In this document: positions 30,395-41,509 of the stretch, one piece after another | Layout of the letters: every line of letters starts with the position of its first letter | How positions within the stretch are numbered: the stretch's first letter is position 1 | Assembly: GCA_944548615.1 (NCBI GenBank) | Contig: OX155963.1 | Coordinates: 22,195,518-22,259,517 of the forward strand | Source: Micropterix aruncella | Taxonomy: Eukaryota > Arthropoda > Insecta > Lepidoptera > Micropterigidae | DNA: 64,000 bases | Reading direction: 5' to 3' | Notes under the pieces: model-generated | What the model saw: the letters and a program-made list of their open reading frames with translations, nothing else | Database searches by the model: none | Told to the model about the DNA's origin: nothing | Position numbers and translations under genes: made by a program

Positions 30395-33300
30395 TTGAAC
30401 AACAAATTAAACTGGAGTTGCTGGAGGAAAAATTGGCGCTTAAAAAACTGCTCATCGAAGCAGAAGTCCAAGGAGAATTAGACCAAGAATACGACGACGG
30501 CAGCAGCGTCTCCGAAAGCCGGATAGCACCGCACATCAGGATTGCAGCATCGAAAGCGTCCGTTCGCCGCACCACGGCGTGGCTGAACACGCAGTTCGAA
30601 CCTCATCCAACGCAGCCTACCCAGCCGACAGAGGAAGAAGAAAAAATAGAACAGTGTCAGGACGAAAAAATAGTGCAGTGTCAGGACGAAAAAATAGTGC
30701 CGTGTCAGATCGAAAAAATAATGCCGTGTCAGTACGAAAAAATAGTGCCGTTTCAGAACGAAAAAATAGTGCCGTGTCAGAACGAAAATATAACGCCATG
30801 TCAAAATGTTAATTTTAGTACTGTGCCCCATCCGTCAATGACATATCATGCCCGAGCAAACTTGCTTAAAGACCTCCCGAAGTTCGCAGGTGATAGTCGA
30901 GAATGGCCAATCTTCGTGGCGCTCTATGACCAGGGGACATCCGCGTGCGGCTTTAGCGATGCGGATAACCTCGTCCGACTGCAGCAAAGTTTGCAAGGCG
31001 CGGCACGGGAAGCGGTGCGAGCGATGCTGATCGACCCGCGAAACGTGCCGGACATCAGACGCGCGCTGGAGCGTCGATTCGGCCGACCAGGTGCCCGAAT
31101 TACCGAACTCCTGGACGAGGCAGCGAAAACACACACCATATCGGTAAGTGATCCGTTATGTAAACTTGTGGAGTTTGGTACAGTAGTCTGCAACGTGGTG
31201 CATTCTTTGAAAAATATGGGACACGCAGCATATCTGACAAATCCACATTTATTAAAAGAACTTGTAAATAAATTGCCCCAGCATCTTCGTCTTCAATGGT
31301 TCTCAGCAGTAAAAAACGAGCACCCGACATTGTTAGAATTTGCAAATTGGGTAGAAAATATAGTAGATGCAGCTTCGTTAGAAGAGTCGTTGCCGACCAC
31401 TCAAAACATAAACAACAATCGAAATCGTAATTTTTCGAACAATCGAAATCAGAATTTCTCGAAAAAACAAACATACGTCACAAACGAAAACAAGCCGCCC
31501 ACCTGTTTTAAATGTAAAAAAGACAATCATACTACACCTGAGTGTAAATTTTTGCTGGCGCTGACCATCAATGAACGATGGAATTTTGTAAAAAAAGAAC
31601 ATTTGTGCATTAGATGCCTTCATAAAAGCCATCAGTTAAAAGACTGTAGGAAAAATAACAAATGCGGCAAAGAAGGGTGTCAACAACCTCATAATACGGT
31701 ATTACACTCTCCCAAGCAAAAAACCTCCGAAAATAATAAGACGTCATCGTCCGGGAGCCCAACTCCCTCAAACACGACCATGTCCGGGAGCCCATCTCCT
31801 ACAAACGAAGCATCGACTTCAAAAACAGTTGCTAATACATGGCACGATACAACTGAAATACTTCTTCGAGTGGCCAAGGTAGAAATTCGCGGCCCCAACG
31901 GGTGTTTCAGTACCCTAGCGTTATGCGATGAGGGTTCCTCTATCACCCTACTCGAAGAAACAGTAGCCGATAAAATCGGAGCCGATGGCCCTAAAAGTCC
32001 ATTGCACTTGGTAGGCGCATCTGGCATGACAATTAAAAACGGGTCTACGCGCCGCGTAAATTTGGAAATTCGCGCCGCAAATAACAATAAATTTTATCCA
32101 TTAAAAGATGTAAGAACCGTTAATAAATTAGACCTTCCAATACAAAAATTCAGCGCTAAAGACATGATGCAAAGATGGCCGCATTTAAACAAGGTTCCAC
32201 TTTGCGACGTAAACGGTCGTCCGACATTACTAATCGGTATTGACCACTGGGATCTCTTTGTACCTCGCACTATTAAGGCAGGTGCGCCAGACGGACCTAT
32301 AGCGACATCGTCACGGTTAGGGTGGACTCTTGGCGGCGCCTCGGGTAAGGCCGGAGCCACACGCGACCACGCGACCCATTTAACTGCGTTAAATGAAGAA
32401 GAAAGAGTAGATGAGTTAGTCCGCGAATATTTCAATATCGAAGACCTAGGACCCCATTTACGAAAACATAAACAAGTAACAAACGCCCGCGCTGAACAAA
32501 TTCTCCAGTCATCTGCCAATCAGGTTAACGAGCGCTGGGAAATCGGTCAGTTATGGAAATCCGAACATACCGACTTACCGCCGAGTCGCGACATGGCCGA
32601 ACGCCGCCTACTTTCGGTAGAAAGGCGACTGGCAAAAAACGATTCTACCGCGCGACAATACTGCGATAAAATTACAGAATTTATAACGAAAGGTTACGCC
32701 GAGAAATTAACTAAAAACGAATGTCAGCTAGAAAGCTCAAAAATTTGGTATTTGCCACACTTCCAAGTTGAAAATAAAAATAAACCGGGAAAATTGCGCC
32801 TAGTCTTCGACTGCGCGGCGAAATCAAACGGTGTCAGTTTAAATGACCATCTACTGTCAGGACCCGACTTATTAAACCCGTTAATGGGAGTTTTATTTAA
32901 ATTCCGACAGGGAAAAATAGGCTTTACCGCGGACATTCGGGAGATGTTTCTCCAAGTAAAACTAAAAAATGACGACTCGCAAAGTCAACGTTTTTTATGG
33001 CGAGACCTAGACACCAACAAAGAACCTGAAGAATACCGAATGAAAGTAGTACTTTTCGGCGCTACTTCTTCCCCATGCTTAGCTCAATATATAAAAAACC
33101 GTAACGCTGATCGTTTCGAAAGTGCCTATCCGGAAGAAGTAATAAATATAAAAAATAATTTTTACATGGACGACTACTTAGGTAGTACGGACAACGTAGA
33201 GTCCGCCGAATCATTAATAAAAAACGTAACACACATCCATAAAACCGGAGGATTCGACTTAGTAAACTGGGCTAGTAGTAACCCACATACTCTCAAAACT

Positions 33301-35745
33301 ATACCCATAGAACACCAATCGAAAGCCAGCGTCACGTGGACAAATCCCGAAGATAACGTCGAGCGCATTTTGGGCTTACGTTGGGATCCTAAATCCGACA
33401 CACTTGCTTTCGACACCAATTTTCGAAAAATACCCCCCAATTTAATAAACGGTGAAACAATGCCGACTAAACGCCAGACGCTTCAGATCATTATGAGCGT
33501 TTTTGATCCCTTAGGACTACTGGGACCCCTTGCCGTAAAGGCAAAAATCTTGCTGCAACATATATGGTTGCAAAAGGTAGAATGGGACCAAGTAATTGGC
33601 GAAAGCGCCTTTACAAAATGGAAAGTGTGGCTCGCGGAACTCAAATACATCAAAAACTTTAAAATTCCAAGGTGCTACCAGGCCGAGGGCGATCTAATAG
33701 GTAGTACACAACTACACGTTTTCGCCGACGCGAGCGAGAAGGCCTACGCAGCCGCGGCATATGTTCGTTATATTGCCGCAAACGGACAAACCTGTGTGGC
33801 CTTCCTAGCCGGTAAAAATAAAGTTGCGCCATTAAAAACAATGTCTCTGCCGCGGCTTGAATTACAAGCCGCTACACTAGCTAGTCGATTAGCCAAATTC
33901 GTAATTGAGCAACACACGTGGAAATTTGATGAGGTGTTTCTTTGGAGTGACAGCAAAACCGTGCTATCATGGATCCGTTCCGACCCTCGCAAATTCCAAA
34001 CCTTCGTTGCGCACCGGCTCGGTGAAATTGACCAGCTGACCCAACTTAGACAATGGCATTGGGTGCCGTCGAAGGAAAACCCAGCTGACTTAGCGACTCG
34101 AGACACGGTTAGCGAAGGTTTAACCAATATAACTCAGTGGACATCAGGACCGACCTTTTTAAAACAACCACCTAGCGAGTGGCCCCGCGACACCCAAAAT
34201 CCTACTGAATTTGAAACACAAGAAGAACTAAAACATACGGTACATGTGAGTAGGGAGCCTGCGCCGAAACCGCTTATCGATATAACGCGATTTTCACAAC
34301 TTAACCGCCTCATTCGCAGTACCGCATGGGCGCTCCGTTTCGTAGATAGGTGTCAGAAAAAAGGTACGAATGAAAACTCCCTCTCCGCGTTCGAAATGAC
34401 TCGCGCAGAACTTCATTTGATAAAAGGTGCCCAATTAGATGATTTTAAAAACGAAATTACTGCTATACGGTCAAACATACCTAATAAGAAAAACACAAAA
34501 TTACGCCATTTAAATGCATATCTAGATGACGAGGGCCTTTTGAGAGTAGGCGGACGCATAAACGCGATCCAAGGCGTGGCACTCCAGGTTAAAAAACCCC
34601 CCATCTTAGATGCCAAACACCCCTTTACGAAACTTTTAATACAACATCAGCATGAGGCAGCTAACCATAAAGGACGAGAATTCGTAGCTAATGAGCTTCG
34701 CCAAAGCTACTGGATTCTTCGTCAACGAGGTGCTATTCGACAAGTCACTTATGACTGTCAAAAATGCAAACTCGACAGAGCCAAACCAGTTCCCCCAAAA
34801 ATGGCAGATCTTCCCGGTCTGCGGTTAGAGCACCACATACGCCCCTTCACTAATATCGGCCTGGACTTCTTTGGACCGATTGAGGTGGCAGTCGGGCGAC
34901 GTAAGGAGAAAAGGTACGGTGCTTTGTTCTGCTGCATGAGCACCCGAGCCGTCCATGTCGAAATCACCAATAGTTTGACAAGTGATTCGACTATGATGGC
35001 CATCAAGCGCATGTGTGCAAGACGCGGAGTACCTTCGACAATATTCTCCGATAATGGCACCAGTTTTCATGGGGCTAATAATGAACTAAAAACTGCTCTA
35101 AAAAACCTCGACTGGGACGACTTAAAAAACCAAAATTCCATAAAACGAATCGAGTGGAAGTTCAACACCCCAGCCGCCCCTCACATGGGAGGGTTCTATG
35201 AACGTCTCATTCAAGCGGTAAAAAAGGCCTTTTATGCCACATTAAAAGAAAAGCTTCCCCGCGAAGAGACCCTTCTTACATTAATGGCCGAAGCGGAAAA
35301 CTCCGTCAACAGTAGGCCACTATTGTACGTGTCTCTTGACAGTCAAGATGACGAAAGCTTGACCCCGAACCACTTCCTGATAGGATCATCATCTGGACGC
35401 CTCAATTTCGGCGTAATAGACCCAGAGAGCTTCTGTCTGCGGAAACAATGGCAGATTTCGCAGATTTTGGCCAACCATTTCTGGAACCGCTTCGTTAAGG
35501 AATACTTACCTACCCTAGCAAAGCGGTCCAAATGGCACGAGGAGGTTCCACCAATAAAGGAGGGTGATTTAGCCTTTCTGGTAGACCCGCAATTCCCTCG
35601 TAATACATGGTTGAAAGGTATTATAACAAAAACGTTCCCAGGGAAGGACGGGCAAGTTAGGACTGTGACAATACAATGCCGCGGGAAAAGCTATCAACGA
35701 CCCGCGACGAAAATAGCTATTATTAACACTCCCGAAAAACGGTGA
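30088..35745 (+). CDS. BEL/Pao gag-pol polyprotein, element 2
   Basis: An intact 1885-residue frame. Order: basic, Ser/Arg-rich N-terminus; Ala-rich helix encoded by an 11-fold GCC run; seven 8-residue repeats of type (x)EKIVPCQ (residues 184-239); DUF1759-type gag core (about 255-400, LLKDLPKFAGDSREWPIF); zinc knuckles CFKCKKDNHTTPEC and CIRCLHKSHQLKDC; protease with DEGSS at about 614 instead of the common D-S/T-G; reverse transcriptase with FTADIREMFLQV and YMDD at 1026-1029; RNase H (LHVFADASEKA, then FLWSDSKTV); integrase with HHCC region and DDE at about D1593, D1655 and E1705; C-terminal DUF5641-type domain. Gag and pol share one frame. The ATG at 30088 is 47 bases after the primer site. 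No stop or frameshift is seen. Confidence 0.95.
30637..30804 (+). repeat. Seven tandem 24-bp units within gag of element 2
   Basis: Consecutive 24-bp units of type 'gacgaaaaaatagtgccgtgtcag' minus a few changes each. Every unit encodes x-E-K-I-x-x-C-Q or a close variant. Units 2-6 are most alike. They precede the gag core. Confidence 0.9.
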
Positions 35746-35763
35746 ATAAATAGGTTTATTCAC

Positions 35764-35774
35764 GGAGGAGGGAA
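35764..35774 (+). promoter_or_regulatory. Polypurine tract of element 2
   Basis: The uninterrupted purine run ggaggagggaa directly precedes the 3' LTR. Confidence 0.8.
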
Positions 35775-37342
35775 TGTCGCGTTAAGAATAAAAAAAATAA
35801 ATAAAAAAGAAACGACACTTCTAAAAAGGTCAAAATGTCTTTCTTGAATAAAAATAATATATCTAGAATAATATCTTTCAGAACAAAATTGTGTTGTAAC
35901 CAAAATCCATTAATGAAATCACACCTTTAGGCTTAACGACTCGGGACACTGAAAACCTAATTAAGGAAACAGTTCCTAAGTGCATTTCATAAAATTTTTG
36001 CTTTCTAATACGGAAACGCCAGCTGTGCTCATTAGCAAGTCTTATAACGATAGGTTACGGTAAATTCCAAAACAAACGTGTTGCGACATCCACGCCTGCT
36101 TACTACTGTTCATGTGCTTCAGATTTGCATAACGGATCACTGGACCTGCAAAACTATCTTTGTATATATATTGTTTACTTATATTAAAAAACCTTTAAGA
36201 TTATTCGCTTATTTCTAAGTGGAAGCGTTAGTAAAGTAGGATTAAAATATAAAAGAAGATATGTACATTAAAATAGGCTCTTATAATATACCGTAGAATA
36301 CCATTATTACTATCAATCTCATTAATGTATGTTTTGATTAATAATTAAGCTTCATAATGTATAATTTTAAGAATTATAAATATGTTTTAGAAATAGAAAT
36401 ATAAATTAGAAATATAAGCGACCACTATCGGTCAATATCGAAAACACGGCCAAGCCTCTTAATGACTAAGCTCATTAAGCCGGCCAATCGTAGCAATACG
36501 AGCCGTTGAATTATATCCCCACTCCTCATTAAACGGCTATGAGCCCCACCTCGACCCGCTGGCTAGGTAGCCGAGGTCCCGGGAGGGGAACGGGTCAGTG
36601 GTTAACAACAGCCCGTACGGTCAACATCAATGAAAGTGACTAATATCAACTTTGTGCGCGTCATACAATTGTCAACATTCTTTCTGTCACCCGGTTATTA
36701 GTCTTGTGTAAAATAACCTTAAGTTCGGCTTTATTTAAAAACCGTTAGTAAATAAAATCGAAATTGCGCCGCAAAACGCTAGTTTTATTAGCAAATATCA
36801 CCAAAACATCTCCGAGAAGCCATCTGGAGTCCTGCCGCCCGACGAACAAACCTTGACCGATCCCGCATAATAACCGGCCCGATTCAAGTTGATCTCCGAC
36901 CTGCAGCGACGACAAGACCCTTCATCGAGAGACCAAGGTGAGCGTTTTTGTATTAAAACTGCATCACATGTACCTACGACTGCCACAACAAAGCCAATAA
37001 TTTAGATTTATTGGGCAAAGAACTTCAGCGAGCAAAATCCACATCAAAACTGGGAACAACTGTGACCGGATTTACACCCGGCTCATACCCAACTGCCACA
37101 GTTTCGAACCACACGGAAACTGTACGGTGACTGACAGGATCGCCGTCGAAACGAACGAACTAAAATTTCGTTTCTTCCCGTCGTTGATCTGGCCGATCGC
37201 GACGGCAGCCTGTGGACCCTCGACCACAATATTGAGGCATTCCACCAACTAGTCTGCGACAACCATCGCAGAACTGCCGCGGTGTGTGTACTTAACCGAC
37301 CCATCCCGAGACTTAAAGAAGTCCCGACGATTTGCCGGCACA
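35775..37342 (+). repeat. 3' LTR of BEL/Pao element 2
   Basis: 1568-bp copy of 28444-30011 with the same ends. Followed by the target duplication caatt (37343-37347). Confidence 0.92.
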
Positions 37343-37347
37343 CAATT
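37343..37347 (+). repeat. Target-site duplication caatt, right copy
   Basis: Matches 28439-28443. Confidence 0.88.
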
Positions 37348-37565
37348 ATATTTCTTATTTATAGGACCATTTAATTTTAATATTATAATTTCATGACTAA
37401 CTGTAGTTATAAATATCTATTATAACTCAATTGTGTGGTGAGTCTTTAATGAAATATTTAGTATACACTTTAAAGTTATTTTAACATTAAGCGGCTATAT
37501 AAAGTGTCTAAACAACTATGTAAGTTTTTGAAGACAATAAATGCGATTTGATTTGATTTGATTTG
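37348..37565 (+). repeat. LINE 3' UTR ending in (gattt)n
   Basis: AT-rich sequence ending 'gcgatttgatttgatttgatttgg' at about 37541-37565. This terminal run of a 5-bp unit is the 3' end of a CR1/jockey-like LINE, probably the same copy as 28303-28438. Confidence 0.55.
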
Positions 37566-37596
37566 GATGGTGCGCCCGTTATTGCGTCGTATATCT

Positions 37597-38225
37597 AGAG
37601 GTGTCAACACAATGGGTGAACCCGTCACCCCAGGAAGTTTTGACGACATCAGGTTGTTATTTTTCACACGGAGCGAACGTAAAGACATAGCGGACAGTCC
37701 ACACTCTAACTCCACCGCCGAGACAATGAGAGTTCAATGCTTTACCGCAAGGCACTGGGAAGTGAACACAGCGGACCGACCTCAAGCCGTCACTACCAGA
37801 TTTAGCCGAATTACTCCGTCATCCAGTCTGGTTGCAGGTTCGTAGTCGCTTGCGCAGCCTCTACCTGATGTTAGCAGTAATTCAGTTCAAACTCGTCGGG
37901 GACCATGGCGCCCGTCTTTCACACGGGGTCGGGTAGCAAACGGGTCGTTGACATCAGGTGAAAAACCACCCCCGCTGATTAGGAAACGTATAGGACCGCA
38001 ATCCCCCCCCCCCCTGTTATTCTCCGTGATACACAGTCGCCGCACGATTTGCAAACCACTTAGCAGCGCCAAAGGTCTTCTCCCAAGAACCCGATACACC
38101 TATTCACGAGACAGGCTTGACAGGGAAAACAGAGCCCTTTCCAGGATCGTCTCTCTTCGAGGAGGCTACCGGATGGGAGTTGAGCCGACCCAAGATAACG
38201 AGCAGGTCATAATGGCCAACCGTTA
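37597..38225 (+). repeat. Family B repeat, near full-length copy
   Basis: Starts tgtcaacacaatgggtgaac. The head frame reads NTMGEPVTPGSFDD. Landmarks are 'gtagtcgcttgcgcagcctc', 'gggaccatggcgcc', 'cccccgctgattaggaaac', 'cagtcgccgcacgatttgca', 'cgaggaggctaccggatggg'. A run of C at 38002-38012 interrupts it. Several frames are open only in part. Confidence 0.65.
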
Positions 38226-38436
38226 GCTGCCCGTTCGTAAAAAGGAAACTCCCTGTGGGATCATTTTACACTTTGTTCAGATTTTTTGAAAACTATTTTT
38301 GTATGTCTTTGTATTTTTGTATGCCTTCTTACCGATATGCCTTCTTACCAGTTCACGATATATTGAAGGACATCCTGTAGCTCCAGGCCGCTGTTATGAA
38401 AGATTTATAACAGCCATTTATTCCGCTATGTCTTTA

Positions 38437-38766
38437 CGCAATTCCTCAGGGTGTTTTCATTTGTTGCAAGCTCGCCCCATTCTATGGGACAAGTTAATTG
38501 AAGTACCTACATACATATATAAAAGTAAATCGACATTTGCCAACTGACAGATTCAGCTTCTGTTTAGAAATAATCGAAGAATATAATCTTCTGAAGTTTA
38601 AAACTCAGGAGATTATATTCTTCGATTAATTCTTAACAGAAGCTGAATCTGTCATTTCGCAAATGTCGATTTACTTTTATATATGTAGGTACCTACTTCA
38701 ATTACCTTGTCCCACAGAATGAGGCGAGCGTGCACCAAGGAAAACACCCGGAGGAATCGCGGCAAC
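38437..38766. repeat. Large fold-back (inverted repeat), arms about 160 bp
   Basis: The left arm (38437-38598) and right arm (about 38604-38766) are inverted copies with scattered mismatches. Paired blocks include 'gggtgttttc', 'gctcgcc.cattct.tgggac', 'aaaagtaaatcgacatttgc', 'gacagattcagcttctgtt' and 'atcgaagaatataatct'. The centre is near 38600. The similarity may extend weakly further out on both sides. It carries no gene and fits a fold-back MITE or an inverted duplication. Confidence 0.8.
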
Positions 38767-38885
38767 TGGCGCAATGTCAAAGCCAATTATTGCAATTAAT
38801 TTGAAAAAATCGATTGCGTCACCCCAATACTTTCCCGGCAAGTAGCCCAGGACTGATTTAACACTAATATTATTTTCAAAAACCA

Positions 38886-38920
38886 AACGGGCTAGTCCTG
38901 GCGGATGAGCCCGTTTGGGT
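38886..38920. repeat. 9-bp perfect hairpin
   Basis: AAACGGGCT pairs with AGCCCGTTT around a 14-base loop, in a GC-richer patch before the next family B copy. No function is evident. Confidence 0.55.
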
Positions 38921-39072
38921 TCCGTTTCACAACCGACTCTGGCGGTACGGTTCGTTTCTCGGCTAGCCTCGGGCGGCTCGGCGTTAATATTTGAATTAAA
39001 TGTATTGGGGATTTAAATATTATTAGTGCAGCTTGTATGTAAGATATTCCAACCACACTTATCGAAATCGGA

Positions 39073-39712
39073 AATGTCGACTTCAACGGGCGAACTTATC
39101 CCACCAGAAAGTATTGTCTCCCGTGAGGGGAGCGTAGAAGACATAGAACCGATACACACCTACCGTACAGAAAAGCCAACAAACCCGCCAGAGTACAACG
39201 CTTTACGGCGAGGCACTAGGAAGGTAACAAGCGGGTGACAACGCCTCCTGACAATAGTTTGGACGGGATATCTCCGACTGGATTTAAGCATCAGGTTACC
39301 TCCGTACTTTTTACGAGCCCGAAGTCTCTTGCGCGGTCCTCTACTTGCCGTGATTTCAGTGATGATTCAGTTTGAATCTATCGCGGGCCATGGCATAATT
39401 TGCACAGCCCTGAATTCGGGACAGATAGCCGACTAATTATTTCAAGAGTGGAAGACGACGGTCAACATCGATTTACGCTGCTTAGGAAACAGCACATTTC
39501 CATAGTCCAGCATACTCCTTCAATAATTACTTACAGTACACAACCGATTGTCTGTCGCCGCACGGTGCGCCCACCGTCCAGTAGCGCCGGAGGGACATCC
39601 TACAGGGAAAACCGATCCACCAGCCATGACGCTTCAGACGCGAGTCCTTCCTGGAATAGTCCCTCACTCGAGGAGGCTACTAAATAGAAGCTGAACCGTG
39701 AGTTGGGCCGAC
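39073..39712 (+). repeat. Family B repeat, near full-length copy
   Basis: Starts tgtcgacttcaacgggcgaa. From the ATG at 39076 the head frame runs to a stop at 39236-39238, encoding STSTGELIPPESIVSREGSV, then EDIEPIHTYR and NALRRGTRK. The interior matches 8513-8850, and the 3' part reads 'gtctgtcgccgcacggtgcg', then 'tcgaggaggctac'. This copy shows the whole landmark order most clearly and helped me define the family. Confidence 0.7.
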
Positions 39713-39766
39713 CATAGTAACACAATGGACTTATGGCACAAGCTGCACGAAACCGCTATTTCAACC

Positions 39767-39892
39767 AAACTGAAGCTGTCAACTATAACGGGTGAACCTG
39801 TCACTTCAGGAAGTTTTAACGATAGTGATCGTGCTATCGCTCGTGTGGTGAGCGTAGATGACTTAGAGACTATACACACAGTAAACCAGAGG
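39767..39892 (+). repeat. Family B repeat, head fragment
   Basis: Directly after the previous copy a second head begins: tgtcaactataacgggtgaa, encoding STITGEPVTSGSFNDSDRA, then VVSVDDLETIHT. It breaks off after about 125 bp. Confidence 0.65.
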
Positions 39893-40714
39893 TGGTATAC
39901 TGTGCTATACATATCTACCGTCCATCTAAGTCAACATGCCCAATTGGCCGCTTTCGATTGTATAGGCGTTTTCTGAATCAATTAGCACCGCTATAAGCAA
40001 ATTGCTAAGATCGATTTCTAAAGGGTCGCGTAATTTAGATCTGGGATTGAAAAGGGTGGACGCGGAGCTTTCTAGGCAATTTATTTGATGGCTTTTGCTT
40101 TCAACACACACCAATTATACCGTAGTCTGATTTACTAATAATATTTCGAAATGGGATACGAACCTGCATGCATACAAAAACTAATTGGCAATATTATTTA
40201 TATTATATACCGGTTTTGTATATGAATCGTCAATGCCAACTTTGTTTGGAATTGTGGCGCTAGGTGAATCCTGTCGCACCGTACGCCAATATTATTGTTC
40301 CCTAAAATTTAATTAAGGACCAAGCTTACGAACCGCCCCCTGTTGCCATCTCAATTCTTGCACCCCTTGCAAAGGAGCCACGGAGCCACGGTCCCCTAAA
40401 CCCCAGGCCCGCACCCCTGGATTTTAATCACACGTTTAGTTAAGTAATTAACAGATCCCATGCTTTCACAAAAATAATTAACGCCTCGGAACTGTGCTAA
40501 TAAGTTTGTTCATTAGCATTTGGGGATGAGCGCTTCGTATTCGTGCTTGGGTTGTTTTACTTGTCTGACCACGAGAGAGATTCGCACCTATACTATAAAG
40601 CACATTGGACATTTCCTAGAAGGTATTCTGATTATCATAATAAAGACCTCAGATTATTATCATCAGATCAGAAAATATCGTAGCAAGTCAGAATGAACAG
40701 ATTAATGACTAACC
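39893..40714. other. Intergenic DNA, nothing recognised
   Basis: No coding or repeat structure is supported. Confidence 0.4.
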
Positions 40715-41060
40715 TCATAACCTACAAGTAGAAGTTCGAGCCCGGGTAGGGCTTTTTTCTCTGTAAGTCAGTTTCCCCTGGGAATCGTTCTTCGGGCGAT
40801 CCTGGACGGTTTGCGCCCCGTACGCCGTCAGCCATTCGACTGTGCCGGGGAATCTCAAAACGACTTTGTTTCCTATAGAGCGGGAGGAATCGGGCAAAAG
40901 ATGCCGTGGTCCGCGACGATTCGAGCTGATTTGCCGCTTACATTAGGTAGAGGCCCGCGCAAGCGACCTCAAGCCCGGAACCAGTCGGGAGGACGGATAA
41001 ATCCGTCCACAACTGGTAGGGAGGGCGCGTGGATGCCCGTCGGCTTTCTACCTGCCGCCA
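40715..41060 (-). repeat. Family B repeat, inverted copy
   Basis: Read on the minus strand: 'gaggtcgcttgcgcgggcct', then 'atcgtcgcggaccacggcat', 'cccgctctataggaaac', 'gcgcaaaccgtccaggatcg'. These match the interior and 3' part of the plus-strand copies. The head is poorly preserved. The open frames on both strands here are by-products of its high GC content. Confidence 0.6.
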
Positions 41061-41509
41061 CGTGTTTTGGTATTAGATTCCCGCAGGCCAGTTGGCGAAG
41101 CCAGATAATAGATTGTCTACATCTCCAACTCATCTACGCTCATTCCAGGCTGACAGAATAACCACATATTGTTATACCAGCTTCTCCAATGCACAATTAT
41201 CTTATTGAATTTAAGGCGAGGGAGACTAAGTAATTTGTAAATCGAAAACCGGGAAAGTAAACTTCTGAAGATGGCATTTTTTTTAATAATTAAATTTATG
41301 ATTCCTTTAAAAGACGAATACTTTTTAAAGTGAGTCGAATAATGTTATATTTTTTTCGTATACGTCAATTAATTTGGCCGTTTTATCCATCTGATGGTGA
41401 ATTGGATTATTGGTATAATTTCTATATATAAACTATATATTATATAACGTAAACAGATAGGGCATCATCGAAACGCCTGTTAGGTGCTTCATCAAAACTT
41501 TATAGGTTA
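41061..41509. other. Intergenic DNA, nothing recognised
   Basis: AT-rich DNA leading to the Helitron start. Confidence 0.4.

Larger units (their letters stand above)
28444..37342 (+). mobile_element. Complete BEL/Pao LTR retrotransposon (element 2)
   Basis: An 8899-bp element with 1568-bp LTRs that look identical, a primer-binding site, a single 1885-codon gag-pol frame, a purine tract and the 5-bp duplication caatt. It belongs to a different BEL/Pao lineage from element 1: the LTRs are unrelated and the protein differs throughout while keeping the same domain order. No envelope-like ORF. Everything needed for retrotransposition appears intact. Confidence 0.93.

Noticed and set aside
29982..30831. 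Long minus-strand open frames opposite the gag region of element 2
   Set aside because: Antisense shadows of the repeat-rich gag coding sequence.
40811..41161. 116-codon plus-strand open frame
   Set aside because: Lies across an inverted family B copy and adjacent DNA; GC-rich composition explains it.
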